A program made the translations under genes and the position numbers. The notes below the pieces were generated by a model that searched no databases, was not told the origin of the DNA, and saw only the letters and a list, made by a program, of their open reading frames with translations. From assembly GCF_025960875.1 (NCBI RefSeq), contig NZ_JAODLR010000019.1, forward strand, positions 21,775-85,774: a DNA stretch of 64,000 nt, written 5' to 3'. Shown here in pieces: positions 26,821-36,753 of the stretch. Every line of letters starts with the position of its first letter. Position 1 is the first letter of the stretch. This stretch comes from Crystallibacter permensis (GTDB taxonomy: Bacteria; Actinomycetota; Actinomycetes; Actinomycetales; Micrococcaceae).

Positions 26821-28410
26821 TTACTCCCACTCAATGGTTCCCGGCGGCTTGCTGGTGACATCGAGAACCACGCGGTTCACGCCGTCGACCTCGTTGGTGA
26901 TGCGGTTGGAAATCCGCGCCAGCAGGTCGTAAGGCAGCCGGGACCAGTCCGCGGTCATGGCGTCCTCGCTGGAGACGGGGCGGAGCACAATCGGGTGGCC
27001 GTAGGTGCGGCCGTCGCCCTGGACCCCGACGCTGCGCACGTCGGCGAGCAGCACCACGGGCATCTGCCAGACTTCGTTATCCAGGCCGGCAGCGGTCAGC
27101 TCAGCGCGGGCAATCGCGTCCGCCTTGCGCAGCAGCTCCAGTCGCTCGGCGGTGATGTCGCCGACGATGCGGATGCCCAGCCCCGGACCGGGGAACGGCT
27201 GGCGGCCCACGATCTCGGCCGGCAGGCCCAGCTGGGCGCCAACGGAACGTACCTCGTCCTTGAACAGTGTGCGCAGCGGCTCCACCAGTTCGAACTGCAG
27301 GTCCTCGGGCAGGCCGCCGACATTGTGGTGGCTCTTGATGTTCGCAGCACCCTCGCCGCCGCCGGACTCGACGACGTCCGGGTACAGGGTGCCCTGGACC
27401 AGGAATTTGATGCTCTCGCCCTCCGCCGCGGCTTCCGCGATGATGGCGCGCTCGGCCTCTTCGAAGGCGCGGATGAACTCGCGGCCGATGATCTTGCGTT
27501 TGGTTTCCGGATCGCTGACACCGGCCAGCGCACTCAGGAAGCGCTCCTGCTCGTTGGCCACGTACAGCTTCACGCCGGTGGCGGCGACGAAGTCCCGCTC
27601 CACCTGTTCGGCTTCGCCTTCGCGCAGCAGACCATGGTCCACGAACACACAGGTCAGCTGGTCCCCCACGGCGCGCTGCACCAGGGCGGCGGCCACGGCG
27701 GAGTCCACGCCGCCGGAGAGCCCGCAGATCACGCGCGACGTGCCGACCTGCTCGCGGATGCGCTCGACCTGCTCTTCGAGAATGTTGCCGGTGGTCCAGT
27801 TCGGCTCCACCTTGGCGCCCTTGAACAGGAAGTTCTCCAGAACCTGCTGGCCGTGGGCCGAGTGCTTGACCTCCGGGTGCCACTGCACGCCGTACAGCGC
27901 CTTCGCCTCGTTCGCGAAGGCGGCCACCGGGGCGCCGGCCGTGCTGGCGAGGACCTCGAAGCCCTCCGGAGCTTCGTGCACCGAGTCGCCGTGGCTCATC
28001 CAGGTGTTCTGCGTTTCCGGCACACCTTCGAGAATGGAGCGGGCCTCGCCCACCATGGTGGTGTCCGTTGCCCCGTATTCGCGGAGTCCGGTCTGGGCAA
28101 CCTTGCCGCCCAGGGCGTTTGCCATGGCCTGGAACCCGTAGCAGATGCCGAGAACCGGGACACCGGCCTCGAAAAGGTCGGCACCGACGCGCGGTGCGCC
28201 GTCGGCGTAGACGCTGGACGGCCCGCCGGAGAGGATGATGGCGGCCGGGTTCTTGGCCAGCAGCTGCTCGGTGGTGTGGGTGTGCGGGACGATTTCGGAA
28301 TACACGTTGGCCTCGCGTACGCGGCGGGCGATCAGCTGCGCATACTGGGCCCCGTAGTCAACGACAAGTACGGGCCGGTGGTCCGTGGCGGCGGGGGCTG
28401 GATTAGTCAC
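26821..28410 (-). CDS. guaA: GMP synthase (glutamine-hydrolysing)
   Basis: Converts XMP to GMP with ATP and glutamine. The class I glutamine amidotransferase domain (about 12-205) has the nucleophile Cys90 in [10 protein letters not shown], and [10 protein letters not shown] holds the catalytic His and Glu. The ATP-pyrophosphatase loop [10 protein letters not shown] (about 235-244) and the C-terminal dimerisation domain ending in KPPGTIEWE complete a normal 529 aa protein. GTG start at 28410. Two other purine genes, guaB3 and guaB, lie upstream on the same strand. Confidence 0.97.
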   Translation of the reverse strand: MTNPAPAATDHRPVLVVDYGAQYAQLIARRVREANVYSEIVPHTHTTEQLLAKNPAAIILSGGPSSVYADGAPRVGADLFEAGVPVLGICYGFQAMANALGGKVAQTGLREYGATDTTMVGEARSILEGVPETQNTWMSHGDSVHEAPEGFEVLASTAGAPVAAFANEAKALYGVQWHPEVKHSAHGQQVLENFLFKGAKVEPNWTTGNILEEQVERIREQVGTSRVICGLSGGVDSAVAAALVQRAVGDQLTCVFVDHGLLREGEAEQVERDFVAATGVKLYVANEQERFLSALAGVSDPETKRKIIGREFIRAFEEAERAIIAEAAAEGESIKFLVQGTLYPDVVESGGGEGAANIKSHHNVGGLPEDLQFELVEPLRTLFKDEVRSVGAQLGLPAEIVGRQPFPGPGLGIRIVGDITAERLELLRKADAIARAELTAAGLDNEVWQMPVVLLADVRSVGVQGDGRTYGHPIVLRPVSSEDAMTADWSRLPYDLLARISNRITNEVDGVNRVVLDVTSKPPGTIEWE

Positions 28411-28476
28411 CCACTAAGGATAGTCGCCGCGCGCGGCTGCTTGCACATTGGCCTCAGGCGCGCCGTCGGTAGTACT

Positions 28477-28503
28477 GTTCCGGCGGTTCCGGTTGTTCCG
28501 GTT
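28477..28503. repeat. Three tandem 9-nt units upstream of guaA
   Basis: GTTCCGGCG, GTTCCGGTT, GTTCCGGTT in direct succession, followed by a degenerate GTTAACGCC. The array lies about 70-95 nt upstream of the guaA start codon and next to a 15-bp hairpin. Function unknown; a regulator site is possible. Confidence 0.6.
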
Positions 28504-28512
28504 GTTAACGCC

Positions 28513-28549
28513 AGCGGACGACGGCGGGTGGGTACCGCCGTCGTCCGCT
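28513..28549. terminator. Strong hairpin between DUF3817 gene and guaA
   Basis: Perfect 15-bp stem (AGCGGACGACGGCGG with its complement) and 7-nt loop. The T run (GGGTTTTT) follows it on the plus strand, while both neighbouring genes are on the minus strand, so it would act as terminator of the DUF3817 transcript mainly through its stem. It shares the CCGCCGTCGT core with other intergenic sites of this window. Confidence 0.6.
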
Positions 28550-28582
28550 TGGGTTTTTGCTCGCCTGGGTTCAAACCATGGC

Positions 28583-29092
28583 TTAGTAGCGCTTGGCCGC
28601 TTCGGGATGCTCGGCCAGGTCTTCTTCCACCTGCCGGTGGACACGCTTTTCCAGCAGGATCGAGAGGAACGGGATGACACCGCCCAGGGCGATCAGGATG
28701 AACCGGGTGAACGGCCAGCGCATCAGGGACCACAACCGGAAATCGGCGATCAGATACAGCACGTAGAGCCAGCCGTGGGCAATCAGGACGGCGATGGAGA
28801 GATTGACACCTTCAACCACCGACGGTTCCGCCTGCGCCAGGCCGAGTGCGAAGGTCTCCCCGGTGAGCGTATTGGTGGCTCCGGCGAAGAGGAACAGGTT
28901 GAAGCCGTAACGCAGGATCATCTCGGCGCAGAGCAGCAGCAGCATGACGCCGGTGATGTAGGAAGTGACCTTGTAGAACGTCAGCGCCGAGCGGATCTGG
29001 GCGTGTGTGCCGCCGTAACGCCGCTTGGCAGGGCGGGCCTTGGCGGGAGCCTGCGGGGCATCCGGGTTCGGCTGGTTCACGTTATCTGTCAC
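28583..29092 (-). CDS. DUF3817 membrane protein
   Basis: 169 aa. A Pro/Ala-rich cytoplasmic N-terminus (about 1-35) is followed by about three membrane helices (about 42-62, 100-118, 128-150); the segment HGWLYVLYLIADFRLWSLMRW is typical of DUF3817. Function is unknown in the family. GTG at 29092 overlaps the SURF1 stop codon by 4 nt, so both are in one operon. The link with SURF1 suggests an envelope or respiratory role, but that is inference. Confidence 0.85.
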   Translation of the reverse strand: MTDNVNQPNPDAPQAPAKARPAKRRYGGTHAQIRSALTFYKVTSYITGVMLLLLCAEMILRYGFNLFLFAGATNTLTGETFALGLAQAEPSVVEGVNLSIAVLIAHGWLYVLYLIADFRLWSLMRWPFTRFILIALGGVIPFLSILLEKRVHRQVEEDLAEHPEAAKRY

Positions 29093-29925
29093 TTGCTTAC
29101 CTCGTTGTTTTTATCGGTGCCGCCCTGAAGGCCGGCCAGATAGCGGGCCTCTTCAGCGGCGAATTCTTCGTCCTCGAGCGTCCGGCGGTAGTCGTCGGCG
29201 ACGAGCCGCCACCAGAGGAAGATGGCGAAGCCGGCGAAGACTACCCACTCCACCGCGTAGAAGATGTTCATCCAGTTGACCGGCGTCTCCTGTGGCTGCG
29301 GGCCCACGACAACCGGTTCCATGGCGGTGCCGGCGGTGGCCGTGCCCAGCTCCTCGCCCGCCACGGTGAAGTCAGTGCCGACCACAAACCCTGCATACGC
29401 CGGGGCATTCCAGAGGTTGATCAGTTCCGCCACGGACAGGGTGGGCACTTCCCCCGGCGGGGTCTGCCCCGGGACCGGTGCTTCGGTCGGCAACAGCCGT
29501 CCGACGACGGTCGCCTCACCTTCCGGCGCCGTCGTCGCGTCCGCCGGATCCGCCACCCAACCGCGGACAACGGGGATAAAAACGTGCTCGCCGTTCTGTT
29601 CGGGAGCACCGTCCACGGTAAACGCGGTGACTACCCAGTACCCCTCCTCGCCGTCCTGCAGCCGGGTCTGCACCAGCACCTGGTCCGCCGGACGGAACCG
29701 GCCGTCGATGCTGACCATCTGGTCGGCCTGCGAAGCGTGCATCGGCGTGCCGGGCTCAAAGACCTCGGTCAGCGGCTGGACGGTTTCGGTCTGGCCGGGC
29801 GGCGGCGGGGCCTCGTTTTGGGATGCAGAAAACTGCCACTGGCTCAAGAGTACAAAGACTGTCGAAACGACCAGTGCCAGCACCAACGCCGCGATCCAGC
29901 GGGGTTTGAGGGCAGTTTTCAGCAC
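29089..29925 (-). CDS. SURF1-family protein
   Basis: 278 aa. SURF1 proteins help assemble cytochrome c oxidase (heme a insertion). The two expected membrane helices bracket the protein: about 9-29 and about 212-231, with an extracytoplasmic domain between. The segment VLLSQWQFSAS after helix 1 is the usual family mark, with WQF where many homologs have WQ-RR. A GTG start at 29925. It is followed with a 4-nt overlap by the DUF3817 gene. Confidence 0.88.
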   Translation of the reverse strand: MLKTALKPRWIAALVLALVVSTVFVLLSQWQFSASQNEAPPPPGQTETVQPLTEVFEPGTPMHASQADQMVSIDGRFRPADQVLVQTRLQDGEEGYWVVTAFTVDGAPEQNGEHVFIPVVRGWVADPADATTAPEGEATVVGRLLPTEAPVPGQTPPGEVPTLSVAELINLWNAPAYAGFVVGTDFTVAGEELGTATAGTAMEPVVVGPQPQETPVNWMNIFYAVEWVVFAGFAIFLWWRLVADDYRRTLEDEEFAAEEARYLAGLQGGTDKNNEVSK

Positions 29926-29998
29926 CTATTAACCCTACTTCGTGCCTCTGTAGAAAACGAATCTGCCCGCGGCTCTTCGCCACCGTCGGCGGGTTGCC

Positions 29999-30469
29999 TC
30001 AGGAATCGGAGAAGTCGATGGTGGAGTTGATCAGCTCGGCAATCACGCCCGGGTCATAGGCCCGGCGCAGCGACTCACGGAAGTTCTCTTTCATTAGGGA
30101 CCGCGCCAGTGTGGCCAGCACCTCCAGGTGCTCCGAAAACGAGGCGGCCGGCGTTGCCATCAGCAGCACGAGGTTGGCCGGTCCGTCCACGGCACCGAAA
30201 TCGAGGCTGTGGCCGAATTTCGTCACCCCCACGGCGATGGAGGTGTGCTGCACGAATTCGCTACGGGCGTGCGGCAGGCCCACGCCGCCGGGCAGCCCGG
30301 TGGCCAGCTGGTGTTCCCGGGCATTGACCTGTGCCAGAAAACCGTCCAGATCCGAGATACGGCCGGCTGCATGCAGTGTTCCGGCGAGCTGCGCGGTGGC
30401 ATCCTGCTTGTCCGCCGCCACCAGGTCCAGCAGCACCAGGGCCGGCGTGGTCAGTTCGAGTTCAGTCAT
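29999..30469 (-). CDS. Orphan PTS IIA component (fructose/mannitol type)
   Basis: 156 aa EIIA-Fru-like domain. The phosphorylated His is His67 in GGVGLPHARSEF. No EIIB or EIIC lies nearby, so it may serve a distant permease or act as a regulatory EIIA, as with PtsN-like proteins. I chose the ATG at 30469 because GGAGG lies about 12 nt upstream; an in-frame ATG at 30487 would add 6 residues but has no ribosome-binding site. It is downstream of glpD on the same strand (38 nt), suggesting a link to glycerol metabolism. Confidence 0.87.
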   Translation of the reverse strand: MTELELTTPALVLLDLVAADKQDATAQLAGTLHAAGRISDLDGFLAQVNAREHQLATGLPGGVGLPHARSEFVQHTSIAVGVTKFGHSLDFGAVDGPANLVLLMATPAASFSEHLEVLATLARSLMKENFRESLRRAYDPGVIAELINSTIDFSDS

Positions 30470-30507
30470 CGGTATCTGTGCCTCCATCCGTGCACACTGC
30501 CGGTCCC

Positions 30508-32232
30508 TCAGCTGAGCGGGACAATGTCGTCCACACCCATGCGCGCGCTGTCGGCGGAGATGTCGTCGGGCTGTTCCTGACTGAGCCGCTCGGCTTCCAC
30601 TCTGGCAAGGTAGTGCTTGACTTCCCGCGCTTCCTGCTCGTCGCTCCAGTGCAGCAGCGGCGCCATGAGGGCCGCTACTACGGGGGCGGCGGAGACACCG
30701 CGGTCCCAGGCCTCAATGGAGATCCGGGTACGCCTGGTGAGCACGTCGTCGATGTGCCGGGCCCCCTCATGCGTGGTGGCGTAGACGATTTCTGCCTGCA
30801 AATAGTCGTCCGCACCCGGCAGCGGCTCGGCCAGTTCGGGACTGCCGGTGATGATGTCCAGCACTTCATCCGTCATGGAGCCGTAGCGGTTGAGCAGGTG
30901 CTCCACCCGGGCCACATGGATCCCCGCGCGGTCGGCCATGCGGCTGCGCTTGTTCCACTTCGCCTTGAACCCGGAGGCTCCGAGCAGCGGGACAATCTCC
31001 GTGCAGCTCGGCGGCACGCGCTCGTCCAGGGCACGCGCGGCTTCGTCCACCGCGTCCCTGGCCATGACGCGGTAGGTGGTGTACTTGCCGCCCGCCACTA
31101 CCACCAGCCCGGGAACGGGATGGGCGACAACGTGTTCGCGCGAGAGCTTGGCCGTGTCATCGTTTTCGCCTGCCAGCAGCGGCCGCAGGCCGGCGTATAC
31201 GCCTTCCACGTCTTCGCGGGTCAGCGGGCGGCTGAGCACCTGGTTCACGTGCTCGAGCAAATAGTCGATGTCCTTGGACGACGCCGACGGGTGTGCCTTG
31301 TCCAGGTCCCAGCCCGTATCCGTGGTGCCGATGATCCAATGCCGGCCCCAGGGGATGACGAACAGCACGGACTTTTCGGTCCGCAGGATCAGCCCCACGG
31401 TGGACTGGAAGCGGTCCCGGGGCACCACCAGGTGGATGCCCTTCGAGGCCCGCACTTTCAGCTGGCCGCGCTCGGTGACCATGGCCTGGGTTTCGTCGGT
31501 CCAGACTCCGGTGGCATTGACCACCTGTTTGGCCCGGATGTCGAACTCGGTGCCGTCTTCCTGGTTGCGGACGCGCGCTCCGACCACGCGTTCGCCCTCG
31601 CGCAGGAAGTTGATGACCTTGAGCCGGTTGGCGGCATGCGCCCCGTACTCCGCCGCCGTCCGGACCAGGTTGACCACGAACCGCGCGTCGTCGACCTGTG
31701 CGTCGTAGTAGCGGATGGAGCCAACGAAGGCGTCCTTTTTCAGGCTCGGAGCCGCGCGCAAGGTGCCATGCCGCGACAGGTGCTTGTGGAACGGCACTCC
31801 GCGGCCGTACCCGCTGGCCACCGATAATGCATCATAAAGCGCGACGCCGGCGCCCACGTAGGGACGCTCGACGAACCGTTTGGTCAGCGGATAGAGGAAA
31901 GGCACCGGGCGGACCAGATGCGGCGCGATGCGCTGCAGCAGCAGGCCGCGTTCCTGCAGGGCTTCACGGACCAAGGCAAAGTCCAGCATCTCCAGGTAGC
32001 GCAGCCCGCCGTGGATGAGCTTGGAGGACCGGGAGGACGTGCCGGACGACCAGTCCCGGGCTTCCACGATGCCGACGTCGAGGCCGCGGGTGACAGCGTC
32101 CAGCGCAGCGCCGGCGCCGACCACTCCCCCGCCGACTATCAGTATGTCCAGTTCCCGGTCGTGCTCCTGCGTTGCCCGCAGGGCGGCCAGGGCCTCCTCA
32201 CGGCTTTCAGGACTCATGGCTCCGGAACTCAT
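30508..32232 (-). CDS. glpD: Aerobic glycerol-3-phosphate dehydrogenase
   Basis: 574 aa FAD enzyme oxidising sn-glycerol-3-phosphate to dihydroxyacetone phosphate and feeding electrons to quinone at the membrane. The FAD fold is at about 29-48 (ILIVGGGVVGAGAALDAVT). The family motifs GTSSRSSKLIHGGLRYLE and VFVIPWGRHWIIGTTDT-like residues (here VLFVIPWGRHWIIGTTDTGW) follow, and a C-terminal DAO_C helical domain (about 415-545) completes it. The ATG at 32232 is one of two near starts. It is followed by the PTS IIA gene and preceded by guaB3. Confidence 0.95.
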   Translation of the reverse strand: MSSGAMSPESREEALAALRATQEHDRELDILIVGGGVVGAGAALDAVTRGLDVGIVEARDWSSGTSSRSSKLIHGGLRYLEMLDFALVREALQERGLLLQRIAPHLVRPVPFLYPLTKRFVERPYVGAGVALYDALSVASGYGRGVPFHKHLSRHGTLRAAPSLKKDAFVGSIRYYDAQVDDARFVVNLVRTAAEYGAHAANRLKVINFLREGERVVGARVRNQEDGTEFDIRAKQVVNATGVWTDETQAMVTERGQLKVRASKGIHLVVPRDRFQSTVGLILRTEKSVLFVIPWGRHWIIGTTDTGWDLDKAHPSASSKDIDYLLEHVNQVLSRPLTREDVEGVYAGLRPLLAGENDDTAKLSREHVVAHPVPGLVVVAGGKYTTYRVMARDAVDEAARALDERVPPSCTEIVPLLGASGFKAKWNKRSRMADRAGIHVARVEHLLNRYGSMTDEVLDIITGSPELAEPLPGADDYLQAEIVYATTHEGARHIDDVLTRRTRISIEAWDRGVSAAPVVAALMAPLLHWSDEQEAREVKHYLARVEAERLSQEQPDDISADSARMGVDDIVPLS

Positions 32233-32260
32233 ACTTAGTCAGCCTCCCGGCATCGGCGGA

Positions 32261-33400
32261 TCACTCGTTGGATATGTACGGCGAGAGGACTACCTCGCAC
32301 CGCTGGAACTCCTTCAGGTCCGAGTAGCCCGTAGTGGCCATGGACCGGCGCAGCGCGCCCACCAGGTTGGACGTGCCGTTAGTGTGGTGTGAGGGCCCGT
32401 AGAGCACCTCGGCCAGCGGCCCGACCGTGCCGATCCTGACCCTGTCTCCGCGAGGCAGCTCGTGGTGGTGGGCTTCCTGGCCCCAATGCCAGCCGCGGCC
32501 CGGAGCCTCCTCGGCGCGGGCCAGGGCGGCGCCGAGCATGACGGCATCCGCGCCCATGGCGATGGCCTTGACGATGTCCCCGCTGGTGCCCAGGCCGCCG
32601 TCGGCAATGACGTGGACATAGCGGCCGCCGGACTCGTCCATGTAGTCGCGGCGTGCCCCGGCCACATCCGAGATCGCCGAGGCGAGGGGCGAATGGATAC
32701 CCAGCGCGCGCCGCGTCGTCGTTGTTGCGCCGCCGCCGAAGCCCACCAGGACACCGGCTGCACCGGTGCGCATCAGGTGCAGGGCGGGGGTGTAGCCCGC
32801 GGCGCCGCCGACGATCACGGGAACGTCCAGTTCGTAGATGAACTGCTTGAGGTTCAGCGGCTCGTGCTCCCGGGAAACGTGCTCGGCGGAAACCGTGGTG
32901 CCGCGGATCACGAAAATGTCCACGCCGGCGGCGAGCACGGTCTTGTAGAACTCCTGGGTGCGCTGCGGCGTCAGGGAGCCGGCCACCGTCACACCGGCTT
33001 CACGGATCTCGGCCAGGCGCGAGGTGATCAGGTCCGCCTGGATCGGAGCCTCGTAGATCTCCTGCATCCGCTTGGTGGCGGCGGGGCTGAAGCTCTCCTC
33101 GCTCAGCGCGGAGATCTCATCGAGCATCGGCTGCGGGTCTTCGTAGCGGGTCCACAAACCTTCGAGGTTGAGCACACCCAGCCCGCCAAGCCTGCCGACC
33201 GCGATAGCCGTGGCCGGGGACATGACCGAGTCCATCGGGGCCGCGATCACCGGCATCTCGAACTGGTACGCATCGATCTGCCAGCTGACGGAGACGTCCT
33301 GGGGATCACGCGTGCGCCGCGAGGGAACAATCGCTACATCATCCAGGGAGTAGGCTCTGCGCCCACGCTTGCCACGGCCAATCTCAATCTCGTAAGTCAC
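32261..33400 (-). CDS. GuaB3-family IMP dehydrogenase-related protein
   Basis: 379 aa TIM-barrel protein of the actinobacterial GuaB3 family. The N-terminus KRGRRAYSLDDVAIVPSRRT is diagnostic. Compared with IMPDH it lacks the CBS pair, and the loop expected to carry the catalytic Cys (GPGSICTTR in the guaB of this window) reads GFGGGATTTTRR (221-231), so Thr227 replaces Cys. The only Cys in the protein is near the C-terminus (FQRCEVVL). IMPDH chemistry is therefore unlikely; GMP-reductase-type or regulatory roles have been discussed for the family. GTG start. Confidence 0.9.
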   Translation of the reverse strand: MTYEIEIGRGKRGRRAYSLDDVAIVPSRRTRDPQDVSVSWQIDAYQFEMPVIAAPMDSVMSPATAIAVGRLGGLGVLNLEGLWTRYEDPQPMLDEISALSEESFSPAATKRMQEIYEAPIQADLITSRLAEIREAGVTVAGSLTPQRTQEFYKTVLAAGVDIFVIRGTTVSAEHVSREHEPLNLKQFIYELDVPVIVGGAAGYTPALHLMRTGAAGVLVGFGGGATTTTRRALGIHSPLASAISDVAGARRDYMDESGGRYVHVIADGGLGTSGDIVKAIAMGADAVMLGAALARAEEAPGRGWHWGQEAHHHELPRGDRVRIGTVGPLAEVLYGPSHHTNGTSNLVGALRRSMATTGYSDLKEFQRCEVVLSPYISNE

Positions 33401-33445
33401 GGCTCTAGGTTATCCCACCACGGCGCGCACGCCGGGCCGGGACGC

Positions 33446-33488
33446 GGACTGTGGACAGCTGCGTCCGCCCACAGTCCGTCCACAGTCC
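33446..33488. repeat. Competing inverted repeats before guaB3
   Basis: GGACTGTGG (33446-33454) can pair with either of two copies of CCACAGTCC (33469-33477 and 33480-33488), so two hairpins exclude each other. GGACGC/GCGTCC around 33440-33466 offers a third. The site lies between the BtrH_N-like stop and the guaB3 start (33400). It could be a terminator for the upstream gene or a leader element. Confidence 0.45.
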
Positions 33489-33518
33489 GGCGCTGGCCGG
33501 CCCTCATGTGCGGGCAGC

Positions 33519-34709
33519 TCACCCGGACAAGGACTTCGCCGCGGCCTCCTCCGCCGCGTGGATGTCCTCCATCCGGTCTGCCAGAGCGGCGAAGTGAGCG
33601 GTCCGCCCTTCTGCAGGACACTGCGGATCGACGGCGTCGGCCAGCTGCTGCCACCGCTCGCCGGCGGCAGCGTACAGCTGCGCCGGCTGCTGCAGCCGGT
33701 CCAGGCCCTCCAATGCTGCCGCCTCGGACAGGAACCGGGAGTAGAGCGGCCGCAGCGCAGCCGGCCCTCCCCAGCCGGTTCCCGCCAGGCACTCCTTGAT
33801 CCGTTCCAGTCCGAACCGCAGGCGCTGCTCGTCGGCGAACATGGCGGGCCAGCCTTTCTTGGTCCTGGTATCGCGCAGCCGCCCGGTCCAGGTCTGCATC
33901 CCGGCCAGCCCGAAATTTTTCGCCACGCGCGCGGGGACGCCGGCCGGCGGGACCGTACCCAGCAGCACGCCGGCCGTTTCCGCCACCGACTCCAGGACGC
34001 TCTGGCGCAGCTGGTCCACGGTGGTCTCGCCGGGATCGACCACCGAAGCCTGCCAGTGCTTGTCCTTCTTGCGTTTGCCGCGCGCGCCTGCCAACTCGGC
34101 GGCCGTTGCGCCGTACAACTGCCGGCCGCCGTCGTCAATCAGGTATTCGCCGTTGGTCTTGCCGGCCACCACCACATCCACCGAGTCGCTGTACTCCAGA
34201 GCATCCGAGTGGTACCAAGGCAAGGCGCCCTGGGTAACCCTGACGACGACGGCGCGGCCGGCTTCCAGCGCGGCGTCCAGATTGTCCTGGGCTGCTTTGG
34301 TGCTGGTGGTGGACTTCTCCTCCACAACCGCTCCACAGCGGTTCAGCAGATTGCCCACGTAGGGGCCGGGATGGAAACGGGTGACAATCGTCGCCGTCGT
34401 GATTTGTTCGTATTCGAAAGTGAACACCATGAAGCCGATGCCGCCGGCCAGTCCGGAAAGCATCGCTTCGGTAAAGGGTGTGCCGGTGGCCGGATTTTCG
34501 ACCCCGGCTTGGGCCAGGACGTGCTGCCACAGCCCTGCGTCGCGCTGCACCAGCGGCGCGCCGGCGGGGTAACCGGGCAGCAGGCCCGGCAGGGACGGTT
34601 CGGTCGGCAGGTCCTTGAGCAGCTGCAGGCGGGCTGTCGTGTAACTCTCGCCAGTCTTCTGCATGCGTTCGCGGACACGGGACTTGAAGTGCTTGTGCTG
34701 GACCATCAT
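33519..34709 (-). CDS. BtrH_N/DUF4872-like protein
   Basis: 396 aa. After a basic N-terminal helix (HKHFKSRVRERMQKTGESYTTAR split over about 4-26), residues about 60-230 resemble the BtrH N-terminal domain, with TEAMLSGLAGGIGFMVF matching its helix. The domain has a C39-protease-like fold in known members, but the HCxS motif with the cysteine is absent here (LWQHVLAQ), and the usual His position reads VDVVVAGKT. It may be non-catalytic. The C-terminal 150 residues are helical. A long structured leader precedes it. The name is a similarity call, not a function. Confidence 0.65.
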   Translation of the reverse strand: MMVQHKHFKSRVRERMQKTGESYTTARLQLLKDLPTEPSLPGLLPGYPAGAPLVQRDAGLWQHVLAQAGVENPATGTPFTEAMLSGLAGGIGFMVFTFEYEQITTATIVTRFHPGPYVGNLLNRCGAVVEEKSTTSTKAAQDNLDAALEAGRAVVVRVTQGALPWYHSDALEYSDSVDVVVAGKTNGEYLIDDGGRQLYGATAAELAGARGKRKKDKHWQASVVDPGETTVDQLRQSVLESVAETAGVLLGTVPPAGVPARVAKNFGLAGMQTWTGRLRDTRTKKGWPAMFADEQRLRFGLERIKECLAGTGWGGPAALRPLYSRFLSEAAALEGLDRLQQPAQLYAAAGERWQQLADAVDPQCPAEGRTAHFAALADRMEDIHAAEEAAAKSLSG

Positions 34710-34729
34710 GTCTCTTTCTGCACGCGTCG

Positions 34730-34893
34730 ACGTCCGGCCCCACGCACCGCTGACGCCAACACATCGCAAAAAAATGTTCACATGGTCGTTCACCCGGAGG
34801 CTGGACCTCCTTTGCTCCCGCGGTTCCCGGCCGCGTGGGTGCCGGTGAAGGGAGTTAGGCGATGGGCGTCGCCGATCCCAGCCTATAGGACCG
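34730..34893 (-). ncRNA. Candidate structured RNA leader, ydaO-like in part
   Basis: Read on the minus strand: hairpin GGCGA/TCGCC (34858-34873), then TAACTCCC pairing GGGAG (34815-34854) around CGCGG/CCGCG (34819-34835) with a CCGGGAA loop, then hairpin GGAGG/CCTCC (34796-34810) followed by GGGTGAACG. The order TCGCCTAA, GGGAACC, GGGTGAA is like the 5' half of ydaO (c-di-AMP) riboswitches; a GTCAGC occurs about 36 nt further on, as in ydaO. The rest of the ydaO 3' half is not recognisable, so class membership is a guess. It lies about 85 nt from the start codon. Confidence 0.35.
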
Positions 34894-34993
34894 CCGCCGA
34901 CGCACAACAGGCACGGTGCCGACGGCAACCGGCAGCACAACACGGCACAGAAGGAGCGCGAAACGCATGCAGTAAACGGATACGCCTAACGAC

Positions 34994-35029
34994 GACGAAG
35001 GCCCGGGCTTGAGTGCCTGGGCCTTCGTC
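34994..35029 (-). terminator. Terminator after guaB
   Basis: 15-bp stem with one G-U pair and a 6-nt loop (GACGAAGGCCC arms) about 80 nt past the guaB stop codon. Confidence 0.75.
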
Positions 35030-35107
35030 TGATGCTACTGGCGGTTGCCGGAACCGGTTGCTGGAACCGGTCGCTGCGCAGTGCGACTAACGCTTGTACT
35101 GCTGTTG

Positions 35108-36688
<1,581 letters not shown>

Positions 36689-36753
36689 TTACATCCTAAA
36701 ACCATTTGCCACCCGGCTCTATTTCGTTCCCGCACCCATGTGGTGGAACTAAC

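Larger units (their letters stand above)
34710..35107 (-). promoter_or_regulatory. Intergenic region with structured leader
   Basis: 398 nt between the BtrH_N-like gene and the guaB stop. Its right third holds the guaB terminator (34994-35029) and short GGAACCGGT repeats (35047-35075). Its left part (about 34730-34893) folds into several hairpins in the transcription direction. No reading frame here looks coding. Confidence 0.6.

Noticed and set aside
34730..34893. Firm assignment as a c-di-AMP (ydaO) riboswitch
   Set aside because: Only part of the conserved blocks can be recognised, and the downstream gene is not a usual target. Kept as a candidate structured RNA only.
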